From: Anaeramoeba flamelloides
Lineage: Eukaryota > Metamonada > Anaeramoebidae
Reading direction: 5' to 3'
Assembly (NCBI GenBank): GCA_027625915.1
Contig: JANTQA010000029.1
Span: 7,440,001-7,504,000, forward strand
Length of the DNA: 64,000 nt
The notes under the pieces are model-generated. The model had not been told where the DNA came from, did no database searches, and saw nothing but the letters and a program-made list of their open reading frames with translations. Position numbers and translations under genes: made by a program. Below are positions 26,601 through 38,100 of the stretch, piece by piece (the stretch's first letter is position 1; every line of letters begins with the position of its first letter).

Positions 26601-29600
26601 TGATTCAATCGGTATTAATATTTAACTTAATTAGATATTGCCAATTAACGAATAGCTCCACTAACAAAGATGATTTTTTATGAAAGGTAAAATAAATGCC
26701 TCACTTTTTTGGAAATACCTTAGAATAACATAAATCAGAGAAGAGTTGATATCTGTAGGAAGTAATTCTAGTCAATCTGTATATTTTCTTAAAAATTTGA
26801 AAAACCCAAAATTCTTTGGTCATCTGCATTGAGAAAAACAGTGATGTTCATTTTGATCTCTCTATTGAAGATCAAAGAAAATTCCTAATAGAAATCAATA
26901 CGATTTTTCTAGAATCATTTTCAAACTTTCAATAATATTTGAATAAGACGCTTTTACTTGATGACTAACGATCTTGCAATTAAAAAAAAAATTTGCAAAA
27001 GACGTGTGTATCAATTCAATAAAAAATCGAATAAAAAGGAAAAGAGAAAAAATGTTGAAAAAAGTAAAAAATGATTTCAATTTTGAAATAATCCAAAATA
27101 AATTTTTTTCTTCTAATATCCATTCAAACCCTTTAAACACGTGTATTATACCATTACAACTGGGCCCCTTTGAATGTAAAATATAGTTCTGATTAAAAGA
27201 GTGGGTAAAAGAGTTTGAATAACACTTTTTAAAACAATTATTTCTCACTTTTTTAAAACAGTTGGAATGAATTAACAAATAAAAATTTTAATTATACAAA
27301 TAATAATATTCAGTATATTTTTTTTAAAAAAACAAAATGAATTTTTAAAGCTATAATTCTTATCTCCTTCTGTTCTATTAGCACTTATGTACTCTCCGTT
27401 TTTTGATTATTGGCACAGACTATTTTTATATTTAACTTCATATTTATTGAATTTAAAAGAATGTTGAGTCCAAAGATCTTGTTAAAATTTCTGGTTGTTT
27501 TTCTAAAATTTTCCCATTTTCTCTGCTATCCAAGTATGAAATTTACGTTGAAAAGCTTTGAAAACCAAAAATTTTTACCTCACCAGACACTTTATTTTCA
27601 AGTATAAGAGAGTTACGGATAAGGACATGAAAACACGTGAATATAATACAGTGCGAAGGTGTAGTAAGAGGTAAAAAGAATTGGTTTTTAATTTTGGATT
27701 GGTTTGTTTGAGAATTTCGAAAAGTTTTGGGATCAAAAAAATGATTTCTATAATTTGAATTCAAAACCTTTAAAAATCATAAATTTACCTTATTTTAAAT
27801 TTTGTTCGACAGATAAACAATTAAATTGTTAATATTTAATAATATGATTAATTTCAATTGATTTCTGTGACTCAAATTTCAGATAGTCATTAACACTTTA
27901 ATAATTTAATTTATCCTTGTGAAGTTCATATTTAACAATGTAATTTATTTTTATTAATCATATTTTGTAATTTAATTTCATTTTAGAGATATGTTATAAA
28001 TTTTCTGAGACAAAAGAGGGAAGGAAAAAGAAAATAAATTAAACGTATAAAAAAATAAAAATAATATATAAAAAAAAAAAAAAAAAAAAAAAAAAGAGGT
28101 AATAATTACTCCAACTTTGTTTGCAATGTCTTGTAAACCATAATGGTGATTATTTGAGGGGATTAATAAATATTTAATATCGTATATATTTGGAAAAAAG
28201 GCATTTAAATCTTGTAAAAAGTCCTTACGTAAAGTGGGTAAAGTTTTTGCAGTTAAAAATTTGATTAAATATCCAAAGTCGTAATAAGCATGAAATGTTA
28301 TCCAAAAAACATTTTCTGACAAAACTAAACCTGAAGATATAAAATAGGATCCTAAGGTTTCCAAATCAATTCCTTCGTTAATTGTTTTTTGAAAATTAAT
28401 TCCAGATCTAGTCAACAACTCGACACTATCTCTGGAATAGGTATCTACATTGATATTAAATTTACAGTTAAACTGCCATGTGCAAATCCCTTCTGGTAAA
28501 TTCCCCTCTGGATCAGATAAAGTTATCCCAAGTTGAATTAATTTTAAATTGTCAACATTAAATTTTAGATTTTGATACTTAAATTCACTTATATTAGGGA
28601 AGTCTCCAACCACCTGACCAATGACACCTAAAATTGTTTTACAAATATTAAATAAAAGAAAAAGATAAGGATTTTACAGATTAATCGTCAGTTAGTTTTT
28701 TTTTTTTTTTTTTTAGAAAACTATTTAAGAGTAGACTTGAAATATAAATCAAATTGTTTGAACCATGCTTATTTCAATATATTGCGCTACACGATTCTGA
28801 AAAAATTTTTTTCAAAAAAAAAATTCAACAAACACTATTTTTTCACTTTTTGATAACTTCGCTTATAATAAAGATTATTGATTAATAAGAGATCTTTGAT
28901 CAACAATTATTTTTTGAGATAATTTAAAATTAAAGTTGGAAAATACAATTTTGCAGGTTCTATTAATATTTTTTTTCAATTTAATAGTTAAAAATTTGAA
29001 TATTTTTTTTTCACATTAAGAAGTCATTTTATCTATTTTCCAAAGACATTTTAAATATGATGAATATCTTTCAAATGGAGAATCAATTATTTTGACTATT
29101 AAAGAATTATTTATTGATTTAAATTGAAAAAAATATTTTATTTTTGATTATCCGTTAGGTTTTTTTTAATTTTTGAAATAAACAGAAAATTTTTATAAAT
29201 TTTCGTTTTATTTCAAAAATAAAAAAAAAAAATGTTAGTTTTCCTAGGATTTAAAATAATAGAGCAAAATATATTGTTTTATTCAATTCTTTTGAATTAT
29301 GAAAAAGCGTGGCTCTCCTCGTACACTTGGTAATTATCATCATTTGCTCGTATTTTTTTTTTTTTTTCGATATTTCAGTTTTATTAGAAAAGAACAGAGC
29401 ATTTTCAAAACTATTAGTTATTCTCTATTCAAAGTAAATATCTCAAAGCCGAATTGAACTAAAATTCATTTTAAAAGTGATTTAACATTTTTTACCCCAA
29501 AATATGCCTTTTTTTCTCGACTAGAGACTTTTATAAATCGTGTATGACCAACTACAATAAACACAATAGCCTCAAGAATTTGAACTCTGAGATATTGGTT

Positions 29601-30753
29601 ATATCATAAATAAACTTTATTACTAACAAGGTTAAAAGGTTAATTAAGGTAGTAGTTTTGTCTAACTCAAAATTTTCAATTTTATTTTTCCATAACGGTG
29701 TCTGGCAATTTTTTTAAAGAAAATTTGTTTCAATTTGAGTTGGTTGTTATCTTCAGAATAAAAATAAGATTGGCTCTTTATCTTATGGATCATTGCTGAT
29801 TAATAAATCCATTATAAAAAAGTGTACCAAGAAGTTGGCAAAGGTATCTATAAAAGAGTCAACAAACTTCAATAAACCTTTTTTTAGGTCGAGATTAAAA
29901 CACTTTTTAATTACACTTTTTTCAAATTACTTTAGATCATTGTCTTTTTCATTAGCGTCATTCTGAAAAATTTAACAAAAATATTTTTTACAAACGTGAA
30001 ACAATGATTTTTTAGGACTTGATTTAATACTTTTTTGGTTCACTATTTTATAACAACTTTATCCGTTCACATTAAATTTTCAATTTTAGTAAACGATTTC
30101 AGTTGTTATTATTTGAACAAATGAAAAGAAAATTAAATCAAAATAAAATCTGCTACAAAAATGAAAAGCTTTTCTTTATAATTAACAGATTTGGATCCTT
30201 TATTATTAGAAATTATTACTGTTCAAATCGAGAAAGTTGAAATTTGAATCTAGTGATTTGTTTTTGTGTTCTTGTTTCTTTTTAATTTAATTTTGAATTT
30301 GTTTTTGGAAAAGAAAAGGCGATGATTGTAAAAAAAAAAAATAAAAGTAAATACCAGCAAAGTTGGAGGAAAAAAGTTTTTTCTTTAGGTAGGGAAAAAT
30401 TGGATTTTTGAATTTTGGCTACTCTTTTCGAGATACCTTTGAAAACTTTTTATCCACAACTTTTTTAAGAATTTATCGATTCAGATCGTTTTGTGTTGAC
30501 TAACAAGTAAAAATTCAGAATACGTTTCAATTGAAAAGTTAAAACAAAAAAGCGATCTTTTCTTTTTTTTGGAAAGAATACCAAAAGAAAATTTAAAAAA
30601 TAAAAATAAAAAAAAAATAAAAAAAAGAAGATTGAAAAAGAATAAAAAGGATCTAATTACCTGGAAATTCTGTATCCTTTTTGGTTTCAATTTGTTAGAG
30701 ATTTGGTTTCCACCGTTTTTTTAATTGTTAAAGAAACTTAAGGATGAATGAAA

Positions 30754-30794
<41 letters not shown>

Positions 30795-31017
30795 AAAAAG
30801 TAGTTTTCAATTAATTACCATTGCAACACAGGTATACTGTTCAATTAAATCCGAGATAACATTCATTTCTTCCTCAATGTTATGTTCCCAGACATCTCTA
30901 ATTCTTTTATTCTTTAAAGTAATTATTATTGAATGCAAAAAAAGTAACACAAAAAACAAATTATTGTTTGAACAAGGATCTTGAATATGATTCAGAAAAA
31001 AAAGGTTTTTTTACCAT
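23613..31017 (-). CDS. CAF1: CAF1/CNOT7 (POP2) poly(A) deadenylase, CCR4-NOT complex
   Basis: Exons at 30911-30819, 30676-30661 (16 nt), 28627-28110 and 23828-23613 (TAA stop) join in phase. They give 280 residues from NKRIRDVWEHN onward, or 281 with a Met; human CNOT7 has 285. A candidate start exon is the lone ATG at 31017-31015, directly followed by GTAAAA and joined to the acceptor AAAG before 30911; this start is uncertain. The enzyme shortens mRNA poly(A) tails in the CCR4-NOT complex. All DEDDh residues are visible: Asp33 and Glu35 in DTEFPG, Asp154 in FHAYYDFGYL, His218 and Asp223 in GQQHQAGSDS. Introns are 142, 2033 and 4281 nt. The C-terminal tail (after KVYGLNDEND) is short, polar and not conserved. 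Identity is very secure; the first codon is not. Confidence 0.94.
24538..24742. mobile_element. MITE with TTGCAAAATAAATGGAAC ends
   Basis: The start TTGCAAAATAAATGGAACAA is inverted at the end (CCATTTATTTTGTAA), and inner AATTTTCATT/AATGAAAATT blocks are also inverted. Relatives are at 15862-16075, 56786-56987 and 59127-59319. Confidence 0.7.
25155..25620. repeat. Dispersed repeat shared with an exportin-1 intron
   Basis: Counterpart of 5090-5830. Conserved blocks include GGTTGATATTAGGTTTG and GATCGATCAATAATTGTTG. Both copies sit in multi-kilobase introns of essential genes. Confidence 0.6.
26007..26720. mobile_element. TA-flanked element (AGSTATTTCCAARAAAGTG ends) nested at level two
   Basis: The left end is TA-AGCTATTTCCAAGAAAG and the right end the inverse of AGGTATTTCCAAAAAAGTG followed by TA. 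It splits the surrounding element at a point where the uninterrupted relative reads continuously. No transposase is recognised. Confidence 0.75.
26086..26213. mobile_element. 128-bp MITE nested at level three
   Basis: Inverted ends TAGCTGTTTTAAAAAAGTG and (inverted) CAGCTGTTTTAGAAAAGTG are flanked by TA on both sides. It lies inside the element at 26007-26720. Confidence 0.7.
28628..30660 (-). other. 2033-nt intron of CAF1
   Basis: The intron starts GTAATT after the 16-nt exon and ends TTTTAG before the GT that completes a Gly codon. The contents are AT-rich with long homopolymer runs. At about 29800-30080 there is a repeat similar to one at 36700-36950. No gene is seen. Confidence 0.88.
30661..30676 (-). 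other. CAF1: 16-nt microexon of CAF1 encoding catalytic DTEFP
   Basis: This exon is flanked by AAAAAG on its 5' side and GTAATT on its 3' side. It encodes Asp-Thr-Glu-Phe-Pro plus the first base of a Gly codon completed by the next exon (GT at 28627-28626). It supplies exactly the DTEFPG block missing between CVAM of the preceding exon and VIGQVVGDFP of the next, and phases agree on both sides. Asp33 and Glu35, two metal-binding catalytic residues of the DEDD nuclease fold, lie in it. Confidence 0.92.
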
Positions 31018-31261
31018 TTAAAATACTGGATAACTAAATTCTGTCAAAAGAAAACTAATAAACTTTTTAAGAAGAAAAAAAATATAGAAACAAAAAAAAG
31101 AAAAAATAAAATCTTTTATTACTGAAAAAAAACGTAAGGAAAAAAAGTTTTTTATTAACGAATTTGGCAGAGTTTTCTTGAACTTTACAAAAAACTACAT
31201 GAGTAACACTTGTTCTTTCACTCTTCTAAAATCTTTTGTAACAGTATTCAATTTAAGGGAG

Positions 31262-31475
31262 TCACCACCATAAAGTCAAAATTTTCACTTTTAAACATTT
31301 TGAAAGTAGATGAAAAAACAAGATTTTTTACTTTGGTTGTCATTCTAGTTGCTGTTTAGTCTTCAAAGACAAGTTTAAAAATAATCTATTATTTTTAATT
31401 TCGCTGTAAAATATTATACCAAAATAGAATGTTAAGTTGATTTGTTTAATCTACTTTGGGAAATGTCAAATAGTT
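31262..31475. repeat. Dispersed repeat, inverted relative at 40905-41130
   Basis: ATAAAGTCAAAATTTTCACT and GTTGATTTGTTTAATCTACT match the reverse complement of the 41-kb copy in the same order and spacing. No terminal repeats are recognised. Confidence 0.65.
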
Positions 31476-33948
31476 TAACTTTTCCTCTTATCTCAAGATT
31501 CTATTGTGGTTTTTTATTTTATATTTGAAATAAAATCGAGTAAATTGTTTGAAAACCTAGCACTTTAAAAAGAATAAAAAACAAAAAAAAAAAAAACCAC
31601 CATAAATAAAAAAGACAGTTTTCAGATCCTATTGTAAATTTATAAAAAAAGTTAAAATGTTGACGTTTGGTCCAAGGCCGTATTTTAATTGAACTTACTC
31701 TAAAATTTAAAAGGAAAAATTTGATATAGATTATTAAAATATAAGAAATGGTAAACAATCTTAAAATTGTCCATATAATAATAAACCTGTTTGTGAAATA
31801 TTTTGAATTAAATATGCAGCTTTTAAAAAATGATTCTGTTTAGCTATTGTTCAAACGATAGAGAATATTAAAAATATAGATAACACTTAATGATTTTTAT
31901 TATCATAGATGTTTATTGTTAGTAAATCTAAGTAAACAACAAGCTGGGATTCAAGTATTATTCCTATAATAATAATTATTGTCAATGTAAATGTTTAATC
32001 AGCCAACTAACTGGTATAAAACCCAAATAAAAATATCTTTTGATCTGATTACTCATTTAATTTTTTTAATTTAGTATAATTTTCAGAATTGGCTGTTTTT
32101 TGAAGATCTTTATATGAACAAATTATTATTTATTTAATTCTAAAATATTGTTAAAATTACTTGAAAAGTTAAACAGTTTGAAATTCGAATTCCCTTTTAA
32201 CACTGGTATGAAATCCAATATCATGATTTTTAATTTACTCAGATGAAATAGCATCTCACTATACCCAATAATTACACATTTTACTAAAACGGATTAGGAA
32301 TCGAAATCAAAATGCCAATTTAAATCGTTTGTACTTCGAAATGAATAATTATTATGAATTCAAAGTATTTTTTAAAATGTAAAAAATAATGAATTATAAA
32401 GATTGGAAATGCAATATAAATATATTTTTTTTTTTGGTTTATTTGTTCTGGTAGATTTTATTAGATTGATTAGTTGAAGTTGAGTAAATAATAAAAAAAA
32501 TTTTTTTGCATAAATACCAGTTTAATACTTCGAAATTAAGGATATAGCTATATTTATTAAAATTCAAAATTGTTATCTTGTAAATATTATGTCACTTTCG
32601 TAAGATAAAAACAAAAGCTGGTTTATTATTTTATTAATAAGAACAAAGTTCTTAAAAAATTTCAAATTAGATAAAAAAAAATGGGAATTTAATTAATTAG
32701 CATTAAAATTGTTTAATAATATTAAAAGAATAATCCAAAATAAAATAAATCGATTATTGAAAAGCTTGACACAATTAAATAAAAAGTTATAAAAGAAATA
32801 TCAATAAAGCCTGAAAATCTCTTCTCTAAAATAGAATATTGAAAAAACATACTGATTATTGTAATTATTCTTTGAAATCTTCATAATATTAAGATTTGGG
32901 AAATATTTTTTGATCTGGTTATAATTAAATAATTACTAATTATTATATAAATATAACCTGAAAATACAAATATGAAAGGGTTTAGTATTATATCTTTTAA
33001 AAAAATCTCATATAAAAATTGTATATATTTTCTCAAAATTTATTTTTTTTTTAAGAATATTTTCTCTCTTTAAATTTTAATGGTTGATATTAGCAAAATA
33101 AAAGTTTTAGATTTTGATTTTTTTATTTTTGGGAATCTAGAACTTAAGAACACCAATATATTTTTTAATAATCTATCACATACTTCAATTTCAGTCGTTT
33201 TATGGTGTTTTTACTCCAATAAAAAATTGTTGAAGTTACATTGTATTAAAAAACCTAGTACATTTTTACAACTTTAATCAAGTTTTTGTTTTTATTAAAG
33301 TGTAAACTCTTTAAGAATAAAATTTTTTTCAAATTTTTCTATTTTAATAAAGTGAGTTATCAAACTTTAAACAGTGTGGGAATACGTACTAATAATCAAA
33401 AAAAAAAAAAAGTGTTATCTAATTGATAGATTTTTATTCTAACAACAAGGTTTATTGCAACATTTTTTATGAAAATAAATATTTTCAAATTTTAGATCAG
33501 AATCATTTTTTCTAATTTTGTAAATTATTTTTTTTGTTTTTTTTTTTTGAATTTAAAAATCAAAAAATTTTACTTCAAACAATTTTCTTTTCTTTTTCAT
33601 TTTCTTTTGTTTTTTTGTTAGGTTTTGTTTTTTAATTTCTTCTTTTTTTTTTTTTTGATTATTTTTTTTTTTTTTGATACTTTTTCTTCTTTTTTTGATT
33701 TTTTTTTTTTTACAAAAGGTCAAAAAAAAAAAGATCTTAGAAAATACCAATAAACATACCGAAACCTGATTGTAAATAGTATTTTTTTCAAGTGGATATA
33801 TTTATTAACAAAAAATAGTATACAAAATTTTTTCTTCAAAATTTCAGAAATACATAACCAGTAATGCTTAATTCAAGAATTGTGTTTACTTTTTTTTAGG
33901 TTTTGATTTTAATTGTTTATAATTTCCAAAATTAAAAATTTTTTGTTA

Positions 33949-34381
33949 CTGTTGTGGAAAAAAAGTGAAACATGGAAAAAAAGTGAAACATAGTTTTTAA
34001 TTGGGAACCTTACTGAAAATGAAAAGTAAAATCAATAAAAAGAAGAAACCAATTAACTTCAAAGAATAACCCATTATATTATTTTCAATCAACTCAACAA
34101 ATACAATTTAAATCTACTTGATATCGAAATTCCTTGTCTAGTTTTGGAGATCTCAAAAATAGTCAATTTTTTGAAGAAATTTTTAATAATTGATCAATCA
34201 AAGAAAAACCCATACTAAAAGATAGTATTTAAAAAACTGTTATTGTGGCGAATACTTCATTTTGTCTTTGTTTATTTATTTATTCTTTTTTTCATTGATC
34301 TTACTTTGAATTTTCAGTAATGTTCCCAATTAAAAACTGTGTTTACCTTTTTTTCCATGTTTCACTTTTTTCCACAACGGT
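33949..34381. mobile_element. TA-flanked inverted-repeat MITE (CTGTTGTGG ends)
   Basis: About 433 bp with inverted ends of about 70 bp: TA-CTGTTGTGGAAAAAAAG on the left and CACTTTTTTCCACAACGG near TA on the right. The left arm also has a tandem duplication of the GGAAAAAAAGTGAAACAT unit. Confidence 0.75.
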
Positions 34382-34931
34382 TAAACATTATTAAAAATAG
34401 AAAATGGATATTGTTAAATCCGCTATTGGTACTTAATGAATAGTTTGAATATATTTTTTTTTTCAATTTATTATTTCAGATGAGTCACAATTACGAAATA
34501 TTATTTACTTTTGTAAAGTGCTTGTATCAAAAACATATTTGGCATTTTTTATTCAAAAAGCCAAATAAAAATATTTATAAAATCTCAAATCCTTCTTTTT
34601 ACAACAAACTAATACCTTTGAATTTCTGATCATTTATTAAAATTTTTTTTCAATAATTTTTTTTTACCACCGGAAACTAATATATTCTTGTTTTGTGTAA
34701 CTATTACAAAGACATGGTATCTTTAAAAAATAATATTTCCAGTGTCAAAATTTAAATATTAATCGTATTTTTAAAAGAAGAAATTAACATATTAAAAAGA
34801 TAAAATCTAATTGCGAAATTTTTATTTTATTAACTGTAAAAAATAAAAAAATAAGTATCATATTAATTAATAAAGTAAATTATCTATAAAAAAAATATAA
34901 ATTATTCTCAACATTAATATTGATAATAAAT

Positions 34932-34968
<37 letters not shown>

Positions 34969-35114
34969 CAATTAAAAAAAAAAAAAAAGAAGTAAATCTT
35001 TATCTATTAATAATTCAAAATATTTCTTTTTTTTTCAAAAAAGAAAGAGAAAAGAAATCAAATAAAGATCTACAGTTGTATATATAGATCATTTTATATA
35101 GGAAAAAGATTGAT

Positions 35115-38100
35115 TTAGTTTTCCTTTTCTTTTTCGGTTTCTTTTTTGGTTTGTTTTTCGGTTTGTTTTTCGGTTTCTTTTTTGATTTCTTTTTTGATTT
35201 CTTTTTCGGTTTCTTTTTTGATTTCCTTTTCAATTTCCTTTTCGGTTTCTTCTTCTTTTTTGTTCAACTATTTTTTTGAAGAGAAAAATAATAATAAAAT
35301 TACATTTATGATAAGATTTAGTTGAAAAATAAATATAATAAAAAAAAAAAAAAAATAAATATAAATGAATATTACTTCAAAAGCAACTTTGGCATAAATG
35401 GTTCTCCCACCAAGTTCCTTCTCATTGATTTCTAAGGCTTTATCACGGTCCTCTTCATTTTCGAATTCAACAAATCCAAAGCCTCTTGATCTCCCATTTT
35501 TTGTTACGACAACCCTTGCAGATTTTGGATTATAATTGATAAATGCAATTTTTAATTCTTCATCAGTTGTCACAAATGGGATGTTTGTGACAAAAAGTGT
35601 AGTTTTGCTAAGTGTTCTTTCACTTTCATCAATTTTTTTTCGTTGTCTATGTGATCTGTAGTTAGGATTGTAATTGTATCTAGTATTATATCCTCCAAAA
35701 TATTGCCCTCCATAATTATATTGATATGCATAGTTTGGAAGATAGGTTTGATCATAATTTGGGATATAGGTTGTAGCGTAATTTAGGGCGTAATTTGGAG
35801 CGAAATTTGTTGCGTAATTTGTAGGGTAATTTGTACCGTAATTTAAACCGTAATTATAATTGAAATTATCAAATTGTCTATATTTCTATTAATAATTAAA
35901 AGTTGAAAGTGGAAGAAACATTTTTATTATTCGAATTATTATTATGATTTGAATAAAAAAAGGCAGAGAATAAAAAAAAAAAGATAAGAATATAAAAAAA
36001 AATATAAGAATATAAAAGAAAATCGGAAATTTTTACAAAATTTTGTTGATAATTTACCCTATAATAATTTTGACGGGGCTTTTTTTGTTGTTGTGAAAAT
36101 TCAACGACGATTTGTCTTCCATCAAGTTCTGTTTCATGAAGTCCTTCAATAGCTTTTTTACATTCTTCAACGGTTTCCATTTCAACAAAGCCAAAGCCAA
36201 GGCTTCTGTTTCCTCTCATAACAATTATAGCTTCAACACTTTTATATAAGGAATTTTCAAAAAAAGAGTAATTTAATTCACAAAATATAAAATGAAATTT
36301 TTAATTCACAAAATAGAATATTAAATTTTGAATTACAAATACTCATAAATACAAAAATATATGTTAGTTTTCCTTTTTTTTTTTTCTTTCTTGTCAATTT
36401 TTTGTTTTTACTTTTTTACCAATAAAGAAAATTTGGGTATGTCTTTTTCTTGATTAATCGTGAAATCTATGATTTTACACTTAAATTTCCTTAAAGGCAA
36501 TTTAAGAAAAAAGAACATTTTAAGTGAAATTTACACTTTTTCAATAATAATAACTCTTGAATTTTTTTTCGTTTAATTCAAAGAATAATTGATGAAGTTG
36601 ATCATAGGAGACAAATAAATTTTATAATTTTAGACATATTTAACTTTTTCATTTTTAGAATTGAAAAAAATATTGTGGTAGTTATTTTTGAAAAAGTATG
36701 ACAAAAAAGTTTTCAAAAGCATCTATCAAATAGATGACAAACTTCTTTGTCCAATTTTTTAGGAATTTATTAAAAACTTTTTTGATTATACTTTTTTAAA
36801 ATAACTTGAACATTCTTTTATTAGAAGCATTATTCATTTGATACTAATTTTTAAAAATTTTTTCAACGAAAAAAACTTGTAAGATTAAATTTCTTCTTGT
36901 TATTACCTACACAAATGGAATTTGAAAAGAATAATTAATCAAAAATTAACTTTAAAAAGAGTGCAATTTTAAAAAAACTGTGACGAAAAAAGTTCTAAAA
37001 AGTTTTGCTAAAACTGCTTTAAAGAGAGTTAACTAAAAGTTTGATCAACGCTTTTTAAAAAGTTTTGGATCTCAATTTTTTAAAACAGCACTACCATACC
37101 ATTACTTTTTTTCCAACTCGATCCAAACTAGGAATTTTAATTTCTTTTTTGTGATCAAAGTTAATATTTATTAAAAAATAAATTCTAAAAAAAATTTTCC
37201 TTACACTTTCCAAACAATACACAAGTGTAAATATGAATGTTGTAAAAAATAGAGTTTTTACAATTTTATAGATAAATAAAGAGTTCCATGAATTAACCCA
37301 AATTTTGGTAATAGTAAATACAATTTCACATTAACTTTATAGACTAATAATAATTTTAATCAAAAAATCGTTTGGTAAATACCAATACATTGTTTGAAAA
37401 ATGATTTTTTTTTTATAATCGAAAGATTGGTATTTACTAAACGATTTTTTTGATTACAATTATTATTATTCTATGGAGATAATCAGAAATTGTATTTACT
37501 CTTAAGAAAATTAAAATAATCGGATATTATATTTATCTCTAAAATTGTAAAAACTCTATTTTTTACAACATTCATATTTATACTTGTGTATTGTTAAATT
37601 CAAATTAATAAAAAAAAAAAAAAAAAAAAAGTTTATCTCAAAGCCCAATAAAGGGTGTTTAATTACATTTCCTCAAAAAACACCATTTCTAATTGGTTTA
37701 ATTCGTCTCGAGGTGGTTTTTCCAATAACTAATAATGTGAAATATTGGAAGAACTTGAAATAAAAATTTTCATTTGTTAATTGGAAAATCACAGAAGGTC
37801 AAAAAGTTTTGAGGAAAAGTTCAACTTTTTAATCTTAAATCTTGGTTATTACTGGTTTTTAAATTTTATGATTTGAAATTTTAATGGTTTATTCTAATTC
37901 TTGGATTTTTTTTTTTTTTTTTTGAAAAGCTAATGAAAATTTTGTTCAAATTATTTTTCAATTAATGATATTCACTTTCCCTTTCCCTTTCCCATTTTGA
38001 AAATAAAGACTAAACTACAATAGTTTTCTTTAAAAAACCTTTTAACTTGCGTTATTTGCATCATAGTTGGTAAAAAAATTTTCGTTTCATTTTTCATTTA

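Larger units (their letters stand above)
25914..27190. mobile_element. CAGTCAAAGGGGCCC-family element in a CAF1 intron, interrupted
   Basis: The left end (AAACTTTGTTTCTATCAAAG) and right end (GGGCCCCTTTGAATG) match the 21.9-kb family. The two halves align with the left and right parts of that element, separated by a 714-bp insertion at 26007-26720. Confidence 0.75.
23829..28109 (-). other. Giant last intron of CAF1 (4281 nt) packed with nested repeats
   Basis: The donor GTAATT at 28109 follows NKVG and the acceptor AAAG at 23829 precedes VKRFGQQHQAGSDS, phase 0. The intron contains a MITE at 24538-24742, a repeat at about 25155-25620 shared with an exportin-1 intron, and a three-level nest of inverted-repeat elements at 25914-27190. 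Small open frames inside it look like chance or repeat sequence. Confidence 0.9.
31018..35114. other. Intergenic region between CAF1 and the two-RRM gene
   Basis: No recognisable gene. It holds a repeat at 31262-31475 (inverted copy at 40905-41130), a partial inverted copy of the 18.6-kb repeat at about 33400-33560, a TA-flanked inverted-repeat element at 33949-34381, and a TA microsatellite at about 34938-34964. Confidence 0.6.

Noticed and set aside
34938-34964. TA dinucleotide tract
   Set aside because: An ordinary microsatellite; similar tracts at about 44949, 51267 and 23477 carry no further signal.
35015-35233. Lys/Pro/Ser-rich frame on the minus strand
   Set aside because: It is a shifted reading of the Lys/Glu repeat tail of the two-RRM protein; the tail's own frame continues in phase from the preceding exon.
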